Shown piece by piece: positions 12,301 to 22,808 of a DNA stretch of 64,000 bases. Position 1 is the stretch's first letter, and every line of letters begins with the position of its first letter. The notes beneath the pieces are model-generated. The model searched no databases. It was not told the origin of the DNA and saw only the letters and a list, made by a program, of their open reading frames with translations. The stretch is from Favolaschia claudopus (taxonomy: Eukaryota > Basidiomycota > Agaricomycetes > Agaricales > Mycenaceae): positions 1,860,001 through 1,924,000 of the forward strand of contig JAWWNJ010000007.1 of the NCBI GenBank assembly GCA_037176885.1, written 5' to 3'. The position numbers and the translations under genes are program-made.

Positions 12301-14931
12301 GTCCGCCTGAGTAGCTCTTCCAGTGTCCAGCCCAGCAGCTCTGTATCAGCCCGCTCGTCTTCGGGTGTTGGTTCTTCTTCCGTTGCCCGGTCCAGCAGTG
12401 TACTGGCACGAGTCAGTTCTTCGTCAGCAAGGCTCAGCTCCTCCGCTGTATCATCATCTATCCGCCCGAGCTCTTCAAGTATGCGGTCCAGCAGCGTCGC
12501 TCCATCTTCTTCTGCACGGGCCAGCAGTTCAGTGTCATCCATCCGCCCCAGCTCTTCAACTGCTCAATCTTCCTCGGCGCGTTTGAGCTCGTCGAGTGCA
12601 CACTCCAGCAGCGTCGTTTCTTCTTCAGCTCGCGGTAGCTCCTCATCCTCAGCCGCGCGTTCCAGCAGCGCAGTTTCTTCATCTGCTGTGCGTTCTAGCA
12701 GCGCCCAGTCTTCTTCTTCCATGCGGCCCAGCAGTTTTGTTTCATCGGTTCGCTCGAGCAGCACCGCTCAATCTTCTTCGATTCGGGTCAGCAGCGCCGT
12801 GTCGTCTTCAGCGCGTCCCAGCAGCTCTGCATCTTCGATTCGCTCGAGCAGCATGGCCGTATCGTCTTCGGCACGGGCAAGCTCCGCGTCTTCGTCTGCT
12901 GTACGATCAAGCAGTGCCGCACCTTCCTCCTCTGTTCGTTCCAGCAGCGGTGCGCCTTCCTCGTCCGCCCGCCTCAGCAGCTCTTCTACCCCATCTTCCT
13001 CAGCACGGGCTAGCAGCTCCGCTATCTCGTCATCACTTCGCTCGAGCAATGCCCCCGCATCGTCTTCGGCACGGGCCAGTTCTGCATCCTCGTCTGCAGC
13101 TCGGTCAAGCAGCGTCCCAGCATCTTCTTCGATTCGCTCTGGCAGTAGCTCCGCCCCTTCTTCTTCTGCCCACCCCAGCAGCTCCTCCATTGTCTCCAGC
13201 AGCGCGACGCCCTCATCCTCGGCACGGGCAAGTAGCTCTATTGCTTCGTCATCAATTCGTTCGAGCAGCGCTGCACCATCGTCATCCATGCGCCTAAGCA
13301 GCTCCGTCCCTCGTTCGAGCAGCGCAGTGCCTTCCTCTTCAGCGCGTTCCAGCAATGCTGCCTCGTCTTCCGTTCCCAACTCTAGCAGTATAGCCATGTC
13401 CTCCAGTGCTGCTCGTTCCAGTCCTTCAGTTCCCGCGGGCTCTTCATCCGCGGCTCGTTCAAGAAGCGCAATGGCATCTTCCAGTGCCGCTCGCTCCAGT
13501 TCTCCTCCTTCGTCGGCTGGTCTCTCTTCCAGCAATGCTGCCGCATCTTCCAACGCTTTCCGGTCCAGCTCGTCCGTCCCCGCAGCATCTTCATCAGCGG
13601 CTCGTTCGAGCAGTGCCGCCGCCCCCTCCTCTGCACCCAACTCGAGCAGCGTTGTGACATCATCTAGCGCCGTCGCCCGCTCTAGCTCTTCAGCTCCGCG
13701 TGCCAGCTCTTCCATAGTAGTCGCCTCATCCAGCGCACCTCGCTCTAGTTCTTCAATACCCGCAGCTTCCTCTAGTGCACCGCGTGCCAGCTCTTCCGCA
13801 CCAGCCGCCCCAAGCAGTGCCGCTCCCGCTGCCTCATCCAGCGCGCCTCGTGCTAATTCTTCTGGCCCGGCCGCATCGGTATCGTCGTCTGCTCGTCCCG
13901 CTTTTGCACCTTTTGCAGCACCCGCACCGGCGCGTTCAAGTACGGTCAGCTCTAACACCGGCAACTCGCCGTCAGCTTCAGCTCCTGCCTCGTCGACTGC
14001 CACCAGCACGACATCGGCTCAGACTTCATCCACAACTGCTGTGACGTCGACACTTACAACATCGTCGACGCCCACTACTTCGTTGGAAGCGGAGCCTACT
14101 ACTTCGTCAACCACGGAGTCTCGCACTTCCACTACTACGTTGACTACCGAGACACTTTCATCCACCGAGGCGACGACGACAGCCCGCACGTCAACGACTT
14201 CGTTCACCACCGAGGCGATGACGACCTCATCGACGACTGAGGAAACCACTACGCGCACGTCGACAACGGAGCCGACCACTGCTCAGACGCCTGAGCAAAC
14301 GGAGCCTACCACTACTCACACGTCCACGGTGGAGACGATTATTACCACTAATGACATTCCCACCGCTACGTCGACCACTACCACGACTCCGATGACGACG
14401 GATACGCCCACCACGACTACTACCTCTACGTCCTCCACGACCACCACCGTCGAGACCACAACCATCGTCATCAACAATAACAATAACGACAATAATTCCA
14501 ACAACTCTAACAACAACAACAATTCGGGTGGTAGTAACAACTCGTACAACACCCATAATGCGGACACTGGTTCCATCTCGGTCTCCAACCCGGGTGGTGG
14601 AGACAACAATAACAACTCGGTCAATAACAACAACTCGAATAATAACAACAATTCGGACGGTGGTTCCAGCTCCAACAACGATACTAAGTCGGGGAGCGGC
14701 TCCAGTTCCGATTCCAGCTCCAACGCCAATAACAATTCTGGCGGCGTCAGTGGAAGTGGAGACGGTAAAAACAACTCGGATGGCGGAAGCGGTGGGGATG
14801 CAGTAGCAGCTGCGCAGCCTTCAGCCGAGGGGAAGTTGGCTGTTGAACCTCGCGCGACTGCGGTGAATGTCAGTCGTGTACGAATTCACCCGAGGCAGAT
14901 GAGACTCCTCACTGTTGCTGTGGCCGCCTGA
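6322..14931 (+). CDS. giant secreted Ser-rich protein with three hydrophobin-like modules
   Basis: Eight exons join in frame: 6322-6454, 6508-6694, 6744-6811, 6863-9617, 9670-9740, 9793-11965, 12020-12090 and 12146-14931 (8,244 nt, 2,747 aa). The start encodes a signal peptide (MRTATFLCALAFAINAAEA) and a dibasic QRR processing site. Three modules with the order C-CC-C-C-C-CC-C follow, at 6546-6804, 9451-9733 and 11799-12083. Separating and following them are tracts of several hundred residues built from SSS, RSSS, ASSS and PSSS units. The tail turns Thr-rich (TTSSTTE) and then Asn-rich. Class I hydrophobins have C-CC-C-C-CC-C, small size and no such linkers, so this protein has one extra Cys per module and a very unusual build. 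Trihydrophobins with Gly/Asn-rich linkers are known from Claviceps. Ser tracts suggest heavy O-mannosylation, and a cell-wall or surface-coat role is inferred. No clear GPI signal is seen at the C terminus. Confidence 0.75.
6546..6804 (+). other. hydrophobin-like module 1
   Basis: After splicing this reads CEPKKNFCCSSVQAASS, then SCGEKIGTGC, then SCSSGTLTQCCGN and IGIDC. CCSSVQ and CCGN...GIDC match the C2C3 and C6C7-C8 surroundings of class I hydrophobins. The Cys before the second CC is created across the splice junction 6694/6744 (TG|C). Modules 2 and 3 are more like each other than like this one. Confidence 0.6.
6863..9445 (+). repeat. serine-rich tract 1 (about 860 aa)
   Basis: This is coding sequence made of irregular SSS-R/A/P/V units, with Arg every 6-12 residues. 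Serines use both TCN and AGY codons freely, so the DNA is not a simple microsatellite although the protein is low complexity. Long open frames on the opposite strand here are by-products of composition. Confidence 0.85.
9451..9733 (+). other. hydrophobin-like module 2
   Basis: This reads CNGQATFCCDSSESP, GGDC, then a stretch containing SSSLHVG, GVHC and VPATMAANGAQ. After removal of the 9618-9669 intron it continues SCPGSKQPMKCCKTLYNGV and GIDC. The second half is a separate 71-nt exon (9670-9740). The intron is phase 2 within the Cys codon. Confidence 0.6.
9793..11795 (+). repeat. serine-rich tract 2 (about 665 aa)
   Basis: It has the same SSS/RSSS style as tract 1 but is rich in ARSSS and VRPSS units, again with mixed Ser codon families. 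It links modules 2 and 3 in one exon. Confidence 0.85.
11799..12083 (+). other. hydrophobin-like module 3
   Basis: It is almost a copy of module 2: CNGQATFCCDSSESPH, GGSC, SSSLHVGDNIGTHC, then after the 11966-12019 intron SCPGSMKPMKCCKTLFNGV and GIDC. The second half is again exactly a 71-nt exon (12020-12090). Same intron positions and phases as module 2 show an internal duplication. Confidence 0.65.
12146..14790 (+). repeat. serine-rich tract 3 with Thr-rich and Asn-rich tail
   Basis: Ser-rich units run to about 13,900, where Pro and Ala increase. From about 13,990 the sequence becomes Thr-rich (TTSST, TTETL, STTEATT). From about 14,470 it becomes Asn-rich (runs of AAC/AAT codons) mixed with Gly and Ser to about 14,790. 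No cysteines are seen in this segment. The composition fits an extended, glycosylated wall-spanning stalk. Confidence 0.8.
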
Positions 14932-15597
14932 GATGATCTCCTTGTTATGTGATATTTGTTTTGTTTCTTGCTTTCAGCTTCGCTACTTACATGCTCTATA
15001 TCAATTGCTATTCCCTATATTACAACTGTTACTTAAACACCCGCAATAAACCATATGATTTCATGCATTTATGATCTCGTTTTGAACGCTTTTAATCCCT
15101 GTCTTCACATTGGTCCTTAAGTTCGAGTCGGCTCCATCTTTGGATCTCTGTTGGAAGAAGCTTGAGTTGCTTCTCTCCTTGAATCGACTCTCCAGGCCTT
15201 GCACTAGCACTGGGATTGATTGGGTAAAATCTAAGGAAAATAGCTCGTTCTGAGCAGTGTTTTGCGCAAGCAGGCCATATATATAGCATCACAGTCCAGC
15301 TCACGCATGGAAAAAAATTGACAGCAGGGTTTCAACGAGGAGTTAGCCCACCGATAGAGTTGCAGCCATATCAGATTTGAGGGTTGAAGATAACTCACCT
15401 CTCGCAAGCTGGAATTCTACTCGACAGAGGGGGTGATGATAATTCCGAGAGAGAGATGCTACAACGTTGGTGCTTTTGTTCATACAGCATACATACAACA
15501 ATCATGTCTTTTCGTCTCAACTTACTAAGTAAGTTACTTATACTTACAACGACATTCACCACCGAAGGGAGCCTTCAACCCGAGCACGCAGCGTCCC
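14932..15597. other. intergenic, no gene seen
   Basis: This is the gap between the tail of the giant gene and the convergent catalase. AATAAA occurs at about 15045 and would suit polyadenylation of the upstream gene. Small open frames show no family features. Confidence 0.5.
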
Positions 15598-17470
15598 CTA
15601 CTTCTGGGCAAGATGCGCACCAACATTCGCGCGGAACTTGATGGCCTCGCTAGCGGACCTGACCTGGAGCGGTTTGACCGTCGGGTGGCCAACGGCCTTG
15701 GCGATGCGATCCGAGAGCGATTGGTCGACGGCGGCCCACACCGAGACTGAGGGGAGTATCGGTCAGAGAAAATACGAGGAAGAAAAGTGTGAAAAGACGA
15801 CGTACGTTGACGAGCCTTGACCTCGTCGCTCTTGACACCGCCGAAGTGGCCGGCGACGTTCTGCACGTAGGCCTCCCGCTGCTGGTCGTTCCAGACCTTG
15901 GTCCACATCGCGCGGGGCTGCTCAAAGTCGACTGTCGTCGGGTTCTCGTTAGATATCTATATCAATGATAATTAAAGAAAAAGGCAGACGTACGCTCAGT
16001 GATGAAGCTGAGGTCGCGGAACGCCGCGCCCACAAACGTCTCGTGCTTCGCCTGGCGCTCGTAGTCGTTCGCGCCGCCCTCAATCGTGCCGGGGGCGCCC
16101 TTATACTGCAGCGGCGCAATCGAGCTCTGGTAGTTCGGACGCGCACCCTGCGAGACGAACGTCTGCGGGCCGTCGCGCTGGAAGTTCGCTACCGGGACGA
16201 TCGGGGCGTTGACGGGCAGCTGCTGGTAGTTGGTGCCCAGACGGTGGCGGTGGGTGTCCGGGTACGAGAACAGCCGCGACTGCAGCACGGGGTCGGCGGA
16301 CGCCTCAATGTAGGGCACGAGATGCGACGGGGAAAAGGCGGCCTGCTCGATCTCGGCGAAGTAGTTCTGCGGGTTCTCGTCGAGGACGAGTTTGCCTACG
16401 GGGCGGAGGGGGAATTCGGCGTGGGGCCAGACTTTGGTGAGGTCGAGGATGTTGTAGCGGAATTGCTCGGCCTGGGCGGGGGTCATGGTTTGGACGTAGA
16501 CGTCCCAGGTGGGGAATTTGCCGGCCTCAATGGTGTTGAAGAGGTTCTCGGTGCCGTAGTCGGGGTTGGAGCCGGCCAGCTTACCTGCCTCTTCATTGTT
16601 GAGGGTCTTGAAGCCGCCCTGGACGCGGAGGTGGAGTTGGGTGTAGACGAAGGAGCCGTCTTTCTTGAACCACTTGAAGGTGTGGCCGGAATAGCCGTGC
16701 ATCTGGTGGAAGCCATCGGGGGTACCGCGGTCGCTGAAAAGAATCATGATCTGGTGGATAGATTCTGGGTTCTGGCCTAGGTAGTCCTGGATTTTGAGAT
16801 CGAAGGGTCAGTAGACGGATCTTGGGAAAGCGGGATGTGGATACTGACCCAGAACATGGTGGGATCTTTGAGATGGGTCTGAGGATCGCGTTTCTGGGTG
16901 TGGATGAAGTGGGGGAACTTTGCGGCATCGCGGATGAAGAAGACGGGGGTGTTGTTGAACACCCAGTCCCAGTTGCCCTCCTCGGTTCTCAGCTTGATGG
17001 CGAAACCACGGGGGTCGCGAGCAGTGTCGGCAGAACCGGATTCACCACCGACAGTGGAGAAACGGACGGTAGCCTTTACTTTCTTGCCCTTGCTAGCGAG
17101 GAGGGGGTTATCGGTGAGGTCGGTGAGGTCCTCAGTGACCTGGAAGTAACCGTGGGCACCTGCACCCTTGGCATGGACCTGGGAGAGATTAAGGACGCAA
17201 TCAGGACTGGGAAACCAGTTAGGCGTACCACACGCTCCGGAATTCTCTCGCCTGAGAAAGAAAGCGATAAGGATGAGAAGAGATGGGAAATCGAAGGTGA
17301 AACTAACGGTCAAAGTGCGCTAGACTGTCGATGAGGTGAAAGTCTTGCAGCAAGAGTGGGCCAAGCAGCCCTACGCGCTGAGAGGCATAGGGCTCAGAGA
17401 CGGCGGCACCGTTTGAGGTGGTGTAGTGCTGGGACTCGGCGCCGGAGTTGAAGACTTGTTGGGAGGGCAT
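15598..17470 (-). CDS. catalase (heme-dependent, small subunit type)
   Basis: Six exons (17308-17470, 17229-17251, 16849-17178, 15994-16786, 15806-15931, 15598-15746) join to 527 aa. It converts hydrogen peroxide to water and oxygen. The catalytic His ([11 protein letters not shown], about residue 63), the catalytic Asn (FNNTPVFF, about 137) and the proximal heme-ligand Tyr ([14 protein letters not shown], about 347) are all present. [20 protein letters not shown] is the catalase signature. Length is normal for clade 3 small-subunit enzymes. The second exon is only 23 nt, coding ERIPERV and part codons. The C terminus ends in HLAQK, not a canonical SKL-type peroxisomal signal, so cytosolic location is possible. 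The start at 17470 gives the usual N terminus. Likely role: protection from peroxide during growth or wood decay (inference). Confidence 0.92.
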
Positions 17471-17506
17471 GGTGGAAGTAGAGAAAGAAGGATTTGAGAG
17501 CTGGAG

Positions 17507-17514
17507 CTTATATA
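17507..17514 (-). promoter_or_regulatory. TATA box, catalase
   Basis: On the minus strand TATATAAG lies about 40 bases before the catalase ATG at 17470. Confidence 0.55.
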
Positions 17515-17963
17515 GAGGACTAATTACCCCACATCACGCTATCCAATCCTTTCAAAATGAAGGCTTGTGATTGGCTGGACACGGATCCTGCTATTTCAAG
17601 CTCCCGTTCCCGAAAAGAGTCAGTTGACGCCCAGATTTTCGTCATCCCTTCCATTCCTTTCCGAATCCTAGTTGACCCCGTTGATCGTGAGTCCACTCAA
17701 CAGTCCTTTCCCGAGTTCTTCCTCAAAGACTCGTGTGGTGACTATGGGTGGACCGGAGTGCGTGCAAAATAGTCCCAGAGTTCCAAGGAAAGCCGAGCAT
17801 AACCGGAGCCGCGACGAGAGAGGTCTCATGCTGAGAAGGTCAGAACATCGATCGTGCACGGAATCGCATGAAAAAATACCCGTGTGGAGGGGTATCGAGC
17901 TCAAGATAGAAAGTGGATCTATAGCATTCAGGATATGTGCGTTACTGGGGAAACCCTAACACA
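17515..17963. other. intergenic, catalase promoter side
   Basis: No gene is supported between the catalase promoter and the tRNA. Overlapping small frames on both strands lack motifs. Confidence 0.5.
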
Positions 17964-18064
17964 TCTCGACTAGTATATCGGTTGAGTACACGCGCCTGTC
18001 ATGGTCCTGGGAGTTGAACCCACCAGACGTCGCGCGAAAGCTGGGTTCGACTCCCAGGTCGAGA
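17964..18064 (+). tRNA. tRNA-Asp (GTC) with a 29-nt intron
   Basis: The acceptor arms TCTCGAC and GTCGAGA pair fully. The D arm is GTAT/GTAC with loop ATCGGTTGA. The anticodon stem CGCGC pairs with GCGCG, with loop CTGTCA and anticodon GTC at 17998-18000. The T arm is CTGGG-TTCGACT-CCCAG. The intron 18002-18030 follows position 37, as in canonical nuclear pre-tRNAs. The sequence matches the usual eukaryotic tRNA-Asp pattern. Confidence 0.9.
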
Positions 18065-18192
18065 GTTTCCTTTTGTGAGTTCCAACTTTTTTAAGATCGG
18101 CATAGCCAGAAGGAACGCTCCAGCGAGCAACATGTGTACCAGTTCTCTTTTATCGATCCACTCTAAGTTATATTTATTTTATTAGATCAGCT

Positions 18193-20765
18193 CTAACTAG
18201 ACCAACACATTGACCACAGAACCCTGAACATGAGTCTGGGATGCATTGCGTCAATCGGAGTTCCTAGCCCAGCCAGCATGGTATACAAGACCCATGCTGC
18301 GAGTTCATTCTAGCCAACGCAGTCAATCATGTGAAAACAAATACCTTCTGCACTTACCTTGGGTGCAAGAGCCTGCATATGGTTCCCGTATCGGCGCCAA
18401 AACGCTCCAGATGACAAGGTCTCGCCCATTATGGGTTCCGTTGTCGGTAGTCCATAGTCTGCATAACATGGAGCGGGTTCAGCACCATGCCGAAAGACCA
18501 GTCGCAAGACAACATACCCGCCAATCGCGTACTCTGCCACATCCAGTCCGTTTTACCATGTGCTTCCGCGAAAGATTTCACTGAAAAATCAGGCGGGAGG
18601 GTGTCTTTGACTCCGCTTGATAGAGCCGAATGTAACATTTTGTGAAGACTGAGGACGCAGCGCAGCGCTTTCGCGGTGCCTTCGCTACGACAAATGAATA
18701 TAGGTGTCGAAACAGCGATAAACCACTCCAATTCTTACCCATAAACCGGGTTCACTGGCACATCATCAGTATTTGTTCACGCAGGGAGGGAATAGAAAGC
18801 ATACCCGTGATAACGCTATCACCCAAAGCGACGAAATTAGAGGGCAGATTCACCGCCCGGTGATACTGGATGTTTGTAGTAGGAGCTAGAAGTAATAAAA
18901 GGAGCCGGTTTGTCCCGTACGAGATATACGGCGACCCAACTACTCACGGATTTTGAGGGCAGACACGGAACCTTCATCTTGAATATCTTCCAGCATATCT
19001 AAAATCCCGAAAATCCACTCCGGAATCGGCTCCTTTGGCTTGAAACTCCGGACATAGTCCTTCATCTCGGTGATATTCGTAGGCTGAGACCGAACAGAGC
19101 CGTAGTGACCCGTAAAGGCACAGACTTTGAACGAACGAAATTCCAATCAGACCAAATGATAAAAAAACAGCAGGGAAGAGAAAATGAAGTGTCAGAAAAC
19201 ACACTCACGATGCCCCCCATCTCCCCTGACCAACACAAACATCCCCTTTCCCACCTTGAGGCTCTCCTCACTCCCATCATCAATATAGGTGCATATTTTT
19301 TTCAAGTTCTTCAGATGCGACGGCAAGGGCAAACTGTCGTGGAATTCAGGGCGGAGGCGGAAGAGGATGCTGGTGTAGCGCAGTTTCTGGTCGAGGCTGA
19401 TTTTTAGTTGGTCTAGAGGTAGAGTACCGTGAGGGTATTTTTGAGAACCAGAAGAGGGCGCCGAGTTGAGGTAGCCGTATCCATGTCGTTGGAGCCATTT
19501 GAGTCCTACACGGGCAGGACCGGTGCAGTCTATGAAAAGTGTAATCGGCTGGTGAATATCTGAGCAACGAAAACAGAGATTGATATTACCTGCTACAAGA
19601 GCCGCCTCAAACTCTTGTATCCCCGATACCGTCCTGACGACCACTGTGCTTAAGCGTGAATGGTCTGTAGGGCTAGGCAAGACGTCCGTAACAGTGCCCG
19701 TAATGTACTCAATGTTCGGGTGCGCTGTTTTGTCGAGAACGAGGCGTCTAATCACAGTCCTCGTGAGTTCTGGTTAACACATAGTAAGGTGGAACGGCCA
19801 ACCTAATCAAAGTTTCTGTGTAACTTTTAGCATTCATTTCTTTTACCGCGTCGGTTGGAAAAGTCTCACCGGTGCCCATGCGGCTCGCAAACATCGCTAA
19901 AGGGAACCCCGACTCGCGATATGGGCTGGGCATGGGGATGGGCACGCCCGAAACGACGAAGGCAGGATCGGCCGGCATGATTCTAAGTATCAAGGGTTAA
20001 GAATGAAGGAACGCGGCGGAGGCAAAATACGAACGAAATTTCCGACCGCCGACATTCTTCCTCGAGATCAGGGAACATGTATTTCATAGCCCTGTATACA
20101 AAGGCTTGCGACACTAGAATAATAATTGGTAGTCATTCAATGTCTTGCGAACTTGAAAGAAATGTGAGGGGAGCGCACTATGTAGAGAAGTGAACTGCAT
20201 GACTCGGGAGCGTTGGTGAGTCTGCTTCCATCCGTCTACTCGACGGCCCTCCTCCGAAGCGACCCAGGGTTCAGCTTCGACGATGAGAACACGTTCAAAG
20301 TGATCATGGCAGACCCGTGCAGCGAATAGTCCCGCGATACTGTTGGTTCGAACTTCATTTTGTTGTTGGAGTAGCGTATAGTTGAGCTACCAACCTTCCG
20401 CCACAAATGACAGCAGTGCCTGGGATCTTTTGCGCCGAACTCCGACTTCTTGCGAGTAGGGGTAGCTCGAGAACGCCGGAAGTCTTGCTGAGGAGATGAC
20501 GGCGGAGAAGGTGCCATCCGATCAGGAGCAAAAGATATACGCCAATCGGGATGGCGAGAAGAACACTGAGCCAGTAGAGCATGAAGAAAAAGAGGTCAAA
20601 CACAACATCCCGGTGTGCGTCCAACCCGTTTATAAGGCCGCGAAACAGTTCGTAAATTACAGCAAATGTCGTTGTCTCCGGTGAGGATCCCCCGTCTAGA
20701 GCTGAGGTATGTAGGTCGGTAGTTCGGTAGGTAGCATGAGAAACATTTTCATGCTTGGCGGTCAA
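18193..20765 (-). CDS. membrane-anchored FAD-dependent oxidoreductase, copy A (apparently intact)
   Basis: About ten exons are needed. Exon 1 (20395-20765, start uncertain) gives a hydrophobic segment (LLAIPIGVYLLLLIGWHLL) and the first part of a Rossmann motif. After the 20340-20394 intron this becomes AVICGGSIAGLFAARVC, the FAD-binding GxGxxG-type loop. Later come MPADPAFVVSGVPIPMPSP, IRRLVLDKTAHPNIEYITG, DCTGPARVG, and YHRAVNLPSNFVALGDSV plus NPVYG. The last two are the GD and P-loop flavin motifs of squalene-epoxidase/PHBH-like monooxygenases. The last exon ends CWSS at 18193. Substrate is unknown. It lies 129 bp beyond the tRNA-Asp and is one of three paralogues in this region; its first exon is identical to that of copy B because both lie at the start of the duplicated unit. 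Confidence 0.7.
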
Positions 20766-21323
20766 TCGTCAGGTTGCATCTGTCAGCCAATGTCGGGGTG
20801 AGGCAGCGTTGAGGTGTAAGGCGTTGTAGTGTGGCGAAGCGTCTAGGTGACGCTCGTTTTCGGGCCCGGGGCTCTAACCCGTCCATTCCATCCATTTCCG
20901 GCCAAAAAACGCGAAAGCCGACACCCTGCCGTCCGTACCCGTCCGTCCACTGCACTGACCCACCCCATCGACGCCCAGACTGTCCATAACTTGAGAACGG
21001 CTCTTAGAAATTAGAATTTTCTTCTCATGTGCGTGGCGGAAAATCTGAGTAAGTAGTGAGGTTATGTGGCTGGAAGGAAGGAAATTCGTCTTCAGCCTCC
21101 TCGGACGCGATGTCGGAGAGTTCAGATCTTACGTGCCAATGCCAGCGAAAGGTTTGTAAGGCGTGACTTTTGCCAAATGCATCATGTGAGGTGACTGCTC
21201 GCGTCCGCGACAACTTGAAAGGAGCACAGGCCTGAGGCCAGGCACGGTCTAGCCAAGCTCTAACTAGTAGCTTTGACCAGAGACGGTTGCTGTGCGGCCG
21301 AAGCTTCAAATATCCCGGCGGAT
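20766..21323. other. intergenic upstream of FAD copy A
   Basis: This is the presumed promoter region of copy A, followed by sequence without a recognisable gene. The same DNA recurs at 29631-30188. Confidence 0.5.
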
Positions 21324-21344
21324 TTCGACTCCCAGGTCGAGAGT
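21324..21344 (+). pseudogene. tRNA-Asp 3'-end relic (copy 1)
   Basis: These 21 bases are identical to the T-loop, T-stem 3' side, acceptor 3' strand and first flanking bases of the tRNA-Asp at 17964-18064. The rest of the tRNA is absent. It sits about 150 bp before the 3' end of the next FAD paralogue, as the real tRNA sits before copy A. Confidence 0.75.
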
Positions 21345-21497
21345 AATCCATAATTGCCTTCTTTTTTCCAAATAGGAACCCGAGCTCTCATTTTGTGGCG
21401 AGTTGGTATGTTCTGGCGATAAAGAAAATGCCTAGATTATGGGTTTTACGCCGGAGGTTCCCCCGACTGCAGACAAGTTCTATTTTATTAATTAACT

Positions 21498-22808
21498 CTA
21501 ACTAGACCAACACATCGACCACAGTACCCTTAAAATAAGCCTGGGGTGGAGGGCATCAATCGGAGTACCCAGCCCAGCGATGATAGTATACAAAACCCAT
21601 GCTGCGAGCTCGTTCTAGTTAACACAGTCAATTTCTTGTCAAATCAAGAGAAATGCCTTCTGCACTGACCTTAGGCGCAAGACTCTGCATATGGTTCCCG
21701 TATCGACGCAAAAACGCACCAGAGGACAAGCTCTCGCCCGCTATTGGTTCCGTCGTCGGTAGTCCGTAATCTACATACTTCAGCATCAAGACCAAATCGC
21801 AAGAGTAACAACATACCCGTCAACCGCGTATTCTGCCAAATCCAGTCCGTTTTATTGCACGCTTCCGCAAAGAAATTCACTGAAAAATCTGGCTGGAGGG
21901 TGTCTTTAGATCCGCTTGAGAGAGCCGAATGTAATGTTTTGTGAAGACTGAGAGCACATCGCAGCGCTTTAGCGGCGCCTTCGCTGCAACAAGTTATCAG
22001 GTGGCGAGACAGCGACGACCACTTCGAGTCTTACCCAAATACCGGGTTCACTGGCACATTATCAATATTTGATCGGGTGGGCAGAAGAAAACATACCCGT
22101 GATAACACTATCGCCCAAAGCGACGAAATTAGAGGGCAGATTCACCGCGCGGTGATACTGGACGTATGTCGTAGGAGCTGGGAGTCAAGAAAAAAAGTAA
22201 CCGGTTTGTCCCGACGAAGATATACGGCGACCATAGAACTCACGGATTTTGAGGGCCGACACGGACCCTTCATCTTGAATATCCTCCAACATATCTAGAA
22301 TCCCGAAGATCCAGTCCGGAATCGGCTTCTTTGGCTTGAAGCTGCGAACGTACGCCTTCATCTCGGTGATATTCGTGGGCTGCGATCGAGTGGAGCCGTA
22401 GTGACCCGTGAAGGCACAGACTTCCAACGGACAAGCATTTCAGTGAGACCGGAAGAGAAAAAGTAATAGGAAACAACATCAGAAGAACACACTCACAATG
22501 CCCCCCATCCGCCCTCACCAACACGAACATCCCCTTCCCCGCCTTAATGCTCTCCTCACTCCCATCATCCATGTACGTGCATATCTGTTTCACGTTCTTC
22601 AGGTGCGGCGGGAAGGGCAAACGGTCGTGGAATTCGGGGCGCAGGCGGAAGATGATGCTGGTGTAGCGCAGTTTCTGGTCGAGACTGATTTTTAATTGGT
22701 CTAGAGGTAGGGTACCGTTGGTGTAGTTTTGAGGATTTGAAGAGGGCGCGGAGTCGGGGAGGTAGCCGTATCCGTGTCGTTGGAGCCATTTGAGACCTAC
22801 ACGGGCGG
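21498..22808 (-). pseudogene. FAD oxidoreductase copy B, 3' half (split by transposon)
   Basis: This is the C-terminal half of a paralogue of copy A: KISLDQKLRYTSIIFRLRP, YMDDGSEESIKAGKGMFVL, VCAFTGHYGSTRSQPTNIT, YHRAVNLPSNFVALGDSV, NPVF/YG-type loop and a last exon ending CWSS at 21498. The reading stops where the transposon begins, just after the GPAR-like sequence. The N-terminal half resumes at 28345. Without precise excision it cannot make a full protein. Confidence 0.75.

Noticed and set aside
14700..14931. Possible GPI-anchor signal at the end of the giant protein
   Set aside because: The terminal hydrophobic stretch (LLTVAVAA) is too short and is preceded by basic residues.
15965..16780. 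271-codon plus-strand frame opposite catalase exon 4
   Set aside because: Antisense shadow of a GC-rich catalase exon; the minus strand has all catalytic motifs.
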